Position numbers and translations under genes: made by a program. Below are positions 1 to 5,918 of a stretch of DNA of 10,627 nucleotides, one piece after another. The notes under the pieces were generated by a model. That model was not told the origin of the DNA. It did no database searches and worked only from the letters and a program-made list of their open reading frames with translations. Source of the stretch: Bacteroides sp. (GTDB taxonomy: Bacteria; Bacteroidota; Bacteroidia; Bacteroidales; Bacteroidaceae); NCBI GenBank assembly GCA_021204375.1, contig JAJPZL010000268.1:1-10627 (forward strand). The letters are read 5' to 3'. Position 1 is the stretch's first letter. Every line of letters starts with the position of its first letter.

Positions 1-754
1 CAATAATAGATTCTAAGGAATTTACCCGTTCGTTTACTACGGATACATCATTTACTGTAGCGATTTCGTTATCCTTATAAATTGCTTTTCCTTCGGTAGT
101 ATGGAGTAAAATATTACCGTCATCTTTTGCATATAATTCAATATTCGGAGAGTTCTCGTTTACGGAGTTAGCAGATTCTATCAGTACTCCGTTAGTATGT
201 GTATAAGATATTCCTGATACTCCGGCGGAAAAAGCGTCAAGATGTATCTTATGTAAATTCATCCAGAGCTTTCCGGAAATGGAACCACCGCTGTTACGTA
301 AGTAATTATCTAATTGTAAGTCATGATATTCTCCATCATCTGCTAAAAATTGTGAACCATCACCAGATGAACGAATGGCTACACCATTTACCTGGGCACA
401 TTTTACTTCTCCTGAAAAGTATGCATTACCAAATGTATAGTTAGGGTTGCCGATGTTTGGATGGAATGAAGCGTCATCCGGTCTGAAATTAAGTGTAGAC
501 AGAATGTAATTCATGGGTGATGGGTCATCCTTACCGGTAAGGACGATCTGTAACATATTATCTGTAGCGGCACTGTTTGCTCTTATAAATTTGTTAGTCT
601 CATCTCCGGTAAATTGAATGGTTTGTGGTAATCTGATGATACTACTTGTTTCAACATTTCCGTCTGCATATAAACAGGCTGAATTTGCTAAATCTGATGT
701 ACGTGTGGAATTTCCTACAAATAGTTTGGGGTTTGCTGTTAATACTCCGGGAGT
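1..754 (-). CDS. Fibre protein 3, continuation after the TGA (251 codons, runs off the window)
   Basis: This stretch is open without a stop in the same frame as the segment ending at 755. It continues the fibre fold: TPGVLTANPKLFVGNS matches the GTLSIPEKLCIGN repeat. FRPDDASFHPNIGNPNYTFG resembles the NIG-RP-NV motif. FLADDGEYHD (346-326 region) is the shared linker, and LDNYLRNSGGSISGKLWMN parallels the YLKLAGN-SGDIWL domain of the giant fibre. The last visible part, NDVSVVNERVNSLESII, begins a coiled coil. The gene therefore shares modules with both fibre 2 and the giant fibre. Its end lies beyond position 1. No start codon or anchor of its own is seen, so it is a continuation, not a separate gene. 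Confidence 0.7.
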
Positions 755-1573
755 TCATTCTATAAGATAGGAGGTGGCTTTGGTAGAGTTCTTATTAAAG
801 AATGAAATATAGGATGAGCCTGAGGCAGATCCGGTTAGGTGCAATTCTCTATTTGGGGTTAAAGCTGTTCCTCTTATTCCATCATTATAAGATTTTTTAT
901 TAACTCCTGTAAGAATCGTATTGTAATGATAAGCATGTCCCGTTTGGGAGGAGGTTCCTTCTATATGGAGTGTGTTTTCCTGCTCTGCTTCCTGTTTATT
1001 ACCAATACATAGTTTTTCAGGAATAGAAAGAGTGCCCGGAACGGCTTCCCGGATTGAGGAACTTGCTTCCCTGGCTCCTTTGGAATAAAATAAAACTTTG
1101 GGATAAGTTAAGGGTGTAGTATCTTCTTCAGAGCATTGAATGGCTACGATTGCATCATAAGTTAACCCCACGCCGGTTCTTCCATCTCCTACTGTATTTA
1201 TATCACCCGCTTTTACAGAAGTTCTGGCTAAAACGTTGGCAGGTCTTGTTGCATAACTTCCTATATTATAGATTTTATCCTCGGAAAATTCAATAGTTCC
1301 TACTTCTGATAAGTTACCTGTGATGTTTCCGGAGAGTTCTTGTCTCCATACTGTTATATTGTTGATCTCTTCAATGGAAGATTTATTTGCTGTAACTCTT
1401 TCTTCCAGTTCTTCAAATTCCGTTTTTGAGGTCATTTGCGCAATATAGCCGGGATATTCCGTAGCATGGGTTCCCTTGAGGATTTCTACCCCTTTTTCGA
1501 TAATTGCTTCTTTTACTTCTTTAATAACTTCTGCTGCTGTTTCCATATTCTGTGTAAGTGTATTCTGTGCCAT
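755..1573 (-). CDS. Fibre protein 3, N-terminal segment (272 aa, ends at in-frame TGA)
   Basis: Paralogue of fibre 2. MAQNTLTQNMETAAEVIKEV and EKGVEILKGTHATEYPGYIA match its anchor domain nearly residue for residue. A coiled coil follows (EFEELEERVTANKSSIEEIN), then beta repeats with YNIGSYATRPANV and PKVLFYSKG-SSIREAVPGTL. The last repeat reads ISFFNKNSTKATSYLIE and then TGA 757-755. The other copies show Ala, Arg or a similar residue there, followed by PG, and here TPGVL resumes after the stop. CGA to TGA is one simple change. It begins 28 bases after fibre 2 ends, with no Shine-Dalgarno (AGTATTATG), so it probably sits in the same transcript. Codons are AT-rich compared with the giant fibre. 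Confidence 0.76.
   Translation of the reverse strand: MAQNTLTQNMETAAEVIKEVKEAIIEKGVEILKGTHATEYPGYIAQMTSKTEFEELEERVTANKSSIEEINNITVWRQELSGNITGNLSEVGTIEFSEDKIYNIGSYATRPANVLARTSVKAGDINTVGDGRTGVGLTYDAIVAIQCSEEDTTPLTYPKVLFYSKGAREASSSIREAVPGTLSIPEKLCIGNKQEAEQENTLHIEGTSSQTGHAYHYNTILTGVNKKSYNDGIRGTALTPNRELHLTGSASGSSYISFFNKNSTKATSYLIE
1433..1573 (-). repeat. Fibre N-terminal anchor domain, copy 2
   Basis: 47 codons from MAQNTL to YIAQM, the partner of the copy at 3046-2906. Shared residues include AQ-TL, ET, VIK-VKEAI-EKGVEI, GTHAT-YP-YIAQM. Confidence 0.8.
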
Positions 1574-1601
1574 AATACTTAACTGTGTTTGTATGATTGT
1601 T

Positions 1602-2033
1602 TTATAAAAGTTTTGTTCTGAGTTCGGCTATTTGTTCTTTTAACTCTTTAATCTCCTGTTCCGCTTCTGTAAATTTAGTTTCCAGAGTCGTTATATTCAG
1701 TGATTTGTAGGTGCCGTCGTTAGCAAGGAAAGTTGTCTCGTCGCCTTGAGAGGTGAGAGGTACTTCGTTGTAGGAGGGAGCGGTTATATTGCCGTTTAAG
1801 TAGGATGTACCGTTTACATGTAATTTGTGTGCTGGTGATTGTGTACCTATCCCTACGTTTCCTTCGTTGGTAATTCTTACTTTCTCCGGTGTATAATCCT
1901 TATCACCAATTTCTAATCTGATATCTCCACTGGATCGTAATATTACATGGCCCCCTTCAAAATAGGACACTGTGCCCTGGTTAAAACTACTGGTGCCATA
2001 TACTGATTGGTTAAGGGTATTAAGCCTTACCAT
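1602..2033 (-). CDS. Fibre protein 2, C-terminal segment (143 aa)
   Basis: This starts at ATG 2033, overlapping the previous stop by seven bases. It carries NEGNVGIGTQSPAHKLHVNG, a hallmark of phage and bacterial tail-fibre-like proteins, then FLANDGTYKS (linker at 1727-1701), and a C-terminal coiled coil, KFTEAEQEIKELKEQIAELR. Fibres with this motif often end with a chaperone or trimerisation helix of this kind. Re-reading A2033 (ATA then ATG GTA) would fuse it to the segment above. Alternatively ATGGTAA could be a translational-coupling overlap producing a separate small subunit, but it lacks an N-terminal anchor, so I favour a broken single gene. Confidence 0.7.
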   Translation of the reverse strand: MVRLNTLNQSVYGTSSFNQGTVSYFEGGHVILRSSGDIRLEIGDKDYTPEKVRITNEGNVGIGTQSPAHKLHVNGTSYLNGNITAPSYNEVPLTSQGDETTFLANDGTYKSLNITTLETKFTEAEQEIKELKEQIAELRTKLL

Positions 2034-3046
2034 ATCCAGGTATGTCCTTCATTAGTAAGACTGGAGTAGGTTGCATCATTTTTAATGACTACTGCGCTAC
2101 TTCCTGAGGGAGCAGAGGCATGTAAAGTATCACTGAAAGAGCCACTTCCATCTACTACCAATGTGTTTTCCTGATCCTCTTCCGGATTAGAACCTATCCT
2201 GAATTTCCCCGGAACAGAAAGAATACCTTCGTACTTTTCTGAAATTTTGGAAGTAGGAGAAGTGGCCTTCTCCCTGTAAAAGTCTATATAAGGGGTGTTT
2301 TCGCTGGTAATAGATAATCCGCCGGTGGCCCCCAGGTGAATACCGGGTTTGCCGTCGTTATATGCTGTTTTATCTTTCCCTACATAGGAAGTTTTTTCTA
2401 TATGGGCAGATTCTCCTATCCGGGCGGTTCCATATACATTGAGGGCACATCCCATATGGGTATAATTAATTCCTCCTACAGAGAATTTTCCCGGGATGGA
2501 AAGGATGCCGCTGTATCGCTCCCGGATGCTGGAAGTGGGTTGTGAAGAGCCTTCATTGTAGAAGAAAATTTTGGGATATATTTCTTCTCCTGTGTCTTCT
2601 TCGGAGGTTTGTAGAATAAGGGAACCGTTCTTTTGAAGTCTTGCTCCGGTTTTTCTATCTCCCGGAGTAGCCATATCACCTACCACAAAGGCATTCCGGA
2701 TGTTTACATTGTTGGGTCTTACTTCGTAAGTACCTATATTATGGGTAGCATCTGCTTTAAAGCGGATATCGCCTACTTCATTCAAGCTTCCTACTACGTC
2801 TCCATACAGTTCCCTGCCCCATATTTTCCGGTTGTTGATAGATGCTATATCTTCTTTATTTGCTTCTACCTGGGTTTTGACTTCTTCCAAATCGTTTTTC
2901 GAAGGCATTTGTGCAATATATTCCGGATACTTTGTGGCGTGGGTTCCTTCGGGAATTTCCACTCCTTTTTCTGTAATTGCTTCTTTTACGTCTTTAATAA
3001 CAGTGGTTACTGTTTCTATATTTTCTGAAAGTGTATGCTGTGCCAT
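2027..3046 (-). CDS. Fibre protein 2, N-terminal segment (339 aa, ends by probable frameshift)
   Basis: Probable phage fibre or adhesin subunit. Residues 1-47 (MAQHTLSENIETVTTVIKDV and GVEIPEGTHATKYPEYIAQM) form a domain typical of phage fibre N-termini and shared with fibre 3. A short coiled coil follows (NDLEEVKTQVEANKEDIASI). The rest is beta-rich repeats of the HNIGTYEVRPNNV and PKIFFYNEGS-SSIRE-GILSIPGKFSVG types, the latter occurring twice. It ends NEGHTWIW and TAA 2029-2027. The next segment, in the -1 frame from 2033, carries on a normal fibre sequence, so one gene of about 481 residues is likely. The start lies 28 bases after the terminator, so a promoter must overlap the terminator or transcription must read through it. 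Confidence 0.78.
   Translation of the reverse strand: MAQHTLSENIETVTTVIKDVKEAITEKGVEIPEGTHATKYPEYIAQMPSKNDLEEVKTQVEANKEDIASINNRKIWGRELYGDVVGSLNEVGDIRFKADATHNIGTYEVRPNNVNIRNAFVVGDMATPGDRKTGARLQKNGSLILQTSEEDTGEEIYPKIFFYNEGSSQPTSSIRERYSGILSIPGKFSVGGINYTHMGCALNVYGTARIGESAHIEKTSYVGKDKTAYNDGKPGIHLGATGGLSITSENTPYIDFYREKATSPTSKISEKYEGILSVPGKFRIGSNPEEDQENTLVVDGSGSFSDTLHASAPSGSSAVVIKNDATYSSLTNEGHTWIW
2906..3046 (-). repeat. Fibre N-terminal anchor domain, copy 1
   Basis: 47 codons from MAQHTL to YIAQM, paired with the copy at 1573-1433 in fibre 3. Strong conservation of the anchor, compared with looser conservation downstream, is expected where different fibres share one attachment site on the virion. 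Confidence 0.8.
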
Positions 3047-3073
3047 ATATCTGTGATTTAAACTTAGTAATTG

Positions 3074-3115
3074 AAAAAGGGGTGTCCCATTGGGAACAGG
3101 AACACCCCTTTTGTA
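3074..3115 (-). terminator. Strong rho-independent terminator after the giant fibre gene
   Basis: On the minus strand AAAAGGGGTGT (3112-3102) pairs perfectly with ACACCCCTTTT (3085-3075), an 11-base-pair stem, followed by a further T and TCAATTA. The 16-base loop contains a small inner CCC/GGG pairing. Being flanked by A and T runs, it could also work for plus-strand transcripts. It separates the giant fibre from the distal fibre cassette, whose first ATG is 28 bases further on. Confidence 0.88.
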
Positions 3116-3149
3116 AAAGCATCTTTTACACCGTGCTTTCTACCGGTTA

Positions 3150-3671
3150 TCAATAACCATTTAAACGGTTTTCCAACATTTCATTGAGTGTACCGATCAT
3201 TGCCCGAAGAGTAAGAATATCATCTTTTACTTCTGTCATATCGGTTTGCAAACCGGAAATATTGTTTTTATTGGTCTCGATCTGTGGTAGATTGGTGGAC
3301 AATAGCATATTTATATCTCCGATGGAACTATCAAGCGTTGAGGTTTTTTCCTGTAATTCTTCGATATCCTCCTTATTGGCTTGCACATCTGTTTTCACTT
3401 CTTGCAGATCGGTATCGAGCATGGAAGTTTTTTCCTGGAGCTCCTCAATATGATCCTCGTTGGTACTTACCCGTCTTTTAAGTTCGGTAAGTTCGCTAGT
3501 TTGATCTTCTTTAGCTCCTTCCAGATCATTGATCGCTTCTTCTGCATCGTAGACGCGGTTTTTGAGTTGGTCCAACTCAGCTTTGGAGGCACGGGAGATA
3601 TCAGTGGGGTGGCGGTGGTCTCTGCGGGAATAGGCATTTTCTACTCCGGCACTGGGTACGTCGCTATCCAT
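3150..3671 (-). CDS. Giant fibre, C-terminal segment with HxH motif and coiled-coil repeat (173 aa)
   Basis: This is in frame with module D. The intervening codons after the TGA read MYNAETPSWEDSLREIP, then TAG 3707-3705, then GATNPYQGLPY before the ATG at 3671. RDHRHPTD (3623-3600) completes module D, 76 codons after FKGYF. The remainder is almost pure coiled coil with a 28-residue repeat, from NEDHIEELQEKTS (3461) to NKEDIEELQEKTS (3377). It ends LTLRAMIGTLNEMLENRLNGY, then TGA TAA. There is no globular receptor-binding tip, so this end may be a trimerisation stalk or an attachment point for another protein. Confidence 0.72.
   Translation of the reverse strand: MDSDVPSAGVENAYSRRDHRHPTDISRASKAELDQLKNRVYDAEEAINDLEGAKEDQTSELTELKRRVSTNEDHIEELQEKTSMLDTDLQEVKTDVQANKEDIEELQEKTSTLDSSIGDINMLLSTNLPQIETNKNNISGLQTDMTEVKDDILTLRAMIGTLNEMLENRLNGY
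3294..3461 (-). repeat. Two 84-base coiled-coil repeats in the fibre C-terminus
   Basis: Two units of 28 residues (four heptads), at 3461-3378 and 3377-3294. Both carry I-EELQEKTS, one copy with M-LD and the other with T-LD after it. Whole-heptad length keeps the coiled-coil register, as expected for stalk lengthening by duplication. Confidence 0.7.
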
Positions 3672-3851
3672 ATAGGGGAGGCCCTGATAGGGATTGGTGG
3701 CTCCCTAAGGGATCTCACGGAGTGAATCTTCCCAGGAGGGAGTTTCGGCGTTGTACATTCATACGGTACCGGTTTCTCCACACCAGGCGTATGCTCCGTT
3801 CTCGCCTTCGAGTTGCTGGATCTCTAAGTAGGTGATGAAGTAGCCTTTGAA
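3600..3851 (-). repeat. Fibre module D core (FKGYF to RDHRHPTD), containing two stop codons
   Basis: Fourth copy of the core, 410 codons after module C and in the same frame. GAYAWCGETGTV is followed by TGA where Trp is expected, then MYNAETPSWEDS, TAG, and RDHRHPTD 76 codons after FKGYF. Both histidines are kept. Confidence 0.72.
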
Positions 3852-4574
3852 GTATTGCTTTTTACTCAGGTCGTCTGTAATGGAGAGAATGTCCTGTTGG
3901 TTTTTGGCAATGTCGACTGTATGGGTATCTACTTCCTGCCGCAAGTCAGCGATCTTCTCTTTGTGGGATCCTACCTTTTCTTCCAGGGTTTCAATGGCTG
4001 AGGCGTTGCTTTGAATGTTTTCTTCATTCTCTGTAATGGTGGTTTCGGCTGCTGAAACACGGTTCTTTAATCCGGAGATCTCTGTATCGTATGTAGAGAC
4101 TTTACCGGTTAATTCGCCGATGGCTGTTTCATTGGCTTCGATCCGGCCTCTGGCGGAATCGATTGCTTCGCCTTGTACTGCAAGGGTTCCTTCGGCTGTT
4201 TCGACGCGCTCTTCTACCACTGCCGCTTCTTCGATGATCTCCTTCAGGCTAACTGCGGTTGTACTCTTGAATTCCTGGTAATCTGTATTCAGGTCACCCA
4301 GGTCGCTTTGCAGCTTGCCGGTATCTGTTTTTACCGGAGCCAGTAGTTCATCTGATTCCTGCCGGTTGTAGTAGTTCTCTGCCACCTGCTTTTCGGTAGC
4401 TATCTGGTTGCTGTTCCAGCTGAGAGAAGCATCGTCTGTCTGAATATTGATACCTCTGATAGTAGGAGATTCTATATTTAACCGGGCCTGGTCTTCGCTG
4501 AAGTAGATCTTAGCGTTTTCGGAGGTGTTGTACTTTACAGCTACATCGTTTGCCAGGTGGAGATCACCGCTCAT
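3759..4574 (-). CDS. Giant fibre, beta domain plus long coiled coil (271 aa)
   Basis: This is in frame and readable from 4685 after the TAG. Residues before the ATG at 4574 include YLSLSGNAGTP, matching YLKLAGN of modules A and B. MSGDLHLANDVAVKYNTSEN then corresponds to their GDIWL domain. A coiled coil of over 150 residues follows, rich in repeated ETxIxxLxxxV heptads. Module D then starts FKGYF at 3851 and breaks inside its GAYAWCGETGTV motif at TGA 3761-3759. Modules A, B and C all have Trp at this exact place, so TGG to TGA, or TGA read as Trp, accounts for it. Confidence 0.7.
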   Translation of the reverse strand: MSGDLHLANDVAVKYNTSENAKIYFSEDQARLNIESPTIRGINIQTDDASLSWNSNQIATEKQVAENYYNRQESDELLAPVKTDTGKLQSDLGDLNTDYQEFKSTTAVSLKEIIEEAAVVEERVETAEGTLAVQGEAIDSARGRIEANETAIGELTGKVSTYDTEISGLKNRVSAAETTITENEENIQSNASAIETLEEKVGSHKEKIADLRQEVDTHTVDIAKNQQDILSITDDLSKKQYFKGYFITYLEIQQLEGENGAYAWCGETGTV

Positions 4575-4685
4575 CGGGGTGCCTGCATTGCCACTTAAGG
4601 AGAGGTAGTTCCCCTGTCCGGCTTCCAGGTCATTGATGCGCTCGTTAAGGGAACCGGATTCACTCTCTATCTGTTGGGTAAGGAC

Positions 4686-5207
4686 CTATACGGAAGAGTC
4701 TACTTTCTCTTCTAAGGAGATGATATCCCGGCTGATCCCGCTAATAGCTGACTCGGTACCGGCTGCTTTCTCTTCTACTGCTTTGACTCTTTCGCTTACG
4801 GCTTCGAGGTCGGAGGCTGCTGCCCGGCTGCTATCGGTCGGGTGCACATGGTTACCCCGTGCATATTCGGAAGAGGTACCCGCAGAAGCGGTTCCATCCA
4901 TTTTCGGCTCCTGATTATAAGTGGCTGATCCTTCTGTGGGGATCGGCTGGAAAGAGTCCTGCCAGGTAAGCAGGTCGGCGTTGTATACCCAGACTGTACC
5001 GCTCTGGCCATTCCAGGCAAAGGCACCGCGTGTTCCCTGCAGGTCGGTGATCTCGGCAGTGGTAGCAAAGTAGCCTTTAAAGAGTTCTGCATTGTCTACC
5101 TCTTCTTCCAGCTCTGTGATGCGGCGGGTATTGGTATCTACATCGCTGCGCAGGTTTTCGAGATCGTCTTTTACTTCTGCAAAGGAGGCTTGGGTCTCTT
5201 CCTGCAA
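4686..5207 (-). CDS. Giant fibre, module C segment (173 aa from an alternative TTG start)
   Basis: This is in frame with the preceding segment and readable from 5228, immediately after the TAA. A coiled coil with LRSDVDTNTRRITELEEEVD matches the one before module B. Module C begins FKGYF at 5081 and carries GAFAWNGQSGTVW and YARGNHVHPTD (4856-4833). It is more diverged than A and B and lacks the immediately following beta domain. The segment ends EEKVDSSV at TAG 4688-4686, after which VLTQQIESESGSLNERINDL continues the coiled coil. CAG to TAG is the simplest single change. As a separate gene the segment has only a TTG start inside a heptad region, so independent expression is unlikely. Confidence 0.65.
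   Translation of the reverse strand: MQEETQASFAEVKDDLENLRSDVDTNTRRITELEEEVDNAELFKGYFATTAEITDLQGTRGAFAWNGQSGTVWVYNADLLTWQDSFQPIPTEGSATYNQEPKMDGTASAGTSSEYARGNHVHPTDSSRAAASDLEAVSERVKAVEEKAAGTESAISGISRDIISLEEKVDSSV
4833..5081 (-). repeat. Fibre module C core (FKGYF to GNHVHPTD)
   Basis: Diverged copy of the module core. GAFAWNGQSGTVWVYN replaces GAYAWSAETGTVWVYD, and GNHVHPTD replaces GDHRHPTD with both histidines kept. FKGYF to HxH spacing is 75 codons. It lies 279 codons after module B. Confidence 0.75.
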
Positions 5208-5918
5208 CTTTCCGACTTCACCGGTAAGTTAGGTGGCGTTTTCTTCGGCTGCATCGAGTCGGCCTTTCAGGCTACCGATTTCGCTACCTGCTTCTGTGAG
5301 TTGCTCTTCGCGTTTGCCTGCGATGGTTTCGAGGTTTTCCAGATGTTCTTTGGCTTCCTCTTCCAGGGCGTCGTATTCTTCTTTGAGGGATGATAGGTCG
5401 CCGGCTACTTGTTCCACCTCTTTTTGGAGGGCTACCTCCTGGCCATTGGCTTTCACTGTACCGGCTTCGGCAACGAGGTTGATACCGCCGATACCGCCGC
5501 TTATTACCTGGGTCTCCTGCTTCTCCAGGTTGTGGCTTACATAGCTGCTTCCGGAATCGGACAGACGTAGTTTCTGGTTGCTGCTCAGCCAGATATCTCC
5601 ACTTATTTTAGTAGATTGGGAGTTACCGGCGAGTTTCAGGTAGTTATCCAGGTCGGTTACTGCGGCACGGGTCTTATCGGTTGGATGCCGGTGGTCTCCA
5701 CGGGCATATTCGGTGGATTGTCCGGCAGAGGCTACATCGTCTACCAACGGCAGAGAATCTGACGGGAATACGGACTGGTCGGGTACGGCTACTTCGGAGT
5801 CTATCCAGGAATTGCCGTCATATACCCATACGGTACCGGTTTCTGCACTCCAAGCGTATGCACCTTCGGCGCCTTCAATGCGATGGATCTCATCGTTGGT
5901 TTCGTAATAGCCTTTGAA
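5082..5918 (-). repeat. Fibre module B, tandem unit of 279 codons
   Basis: Near-duplicate of module A starting FKGYYETNDEIHRIEGAEGA, with GDHRHPTD at 5699-5676, again 73 codons in. The globular parts of A and B match almost position for position (YLKLAGN, GDIWL, SDSGSSYV, GTVKANG), while the coiled coils that follow diverge more. This suggests duplication followed by looser constraint on the stalk. Confidence 0.85.

Noticed and set aside
199..444. Plus-strand open frames, such as this one and longer ones at 2633-3028, 5914-6402 and 7452-7844.
   Set aside because: They lie opposite well-supported minus-strand genes with motif and repeat conservation, and show no family motifs of their own. 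Cysteine- and serine-rich composition is typical of antisense shadows.
2476..2679. Minus-strand open frame of 67 codons inside fibre 2 in another frame.
   Set aside because: It overlaps conserved fibre beta repeats in the main frame and has no recognisable features.
3047..3073. A TAAGTTTA element just before fibre 2, resembling the Bacteroidales -7 promoter box TAnnTTTG.
   Set aside because: The final G is missing, no clear TTTG lies at the right distance upstream, and it is only about 14 bases from the ATG. A/T-rich sequence gives such matches by chance.
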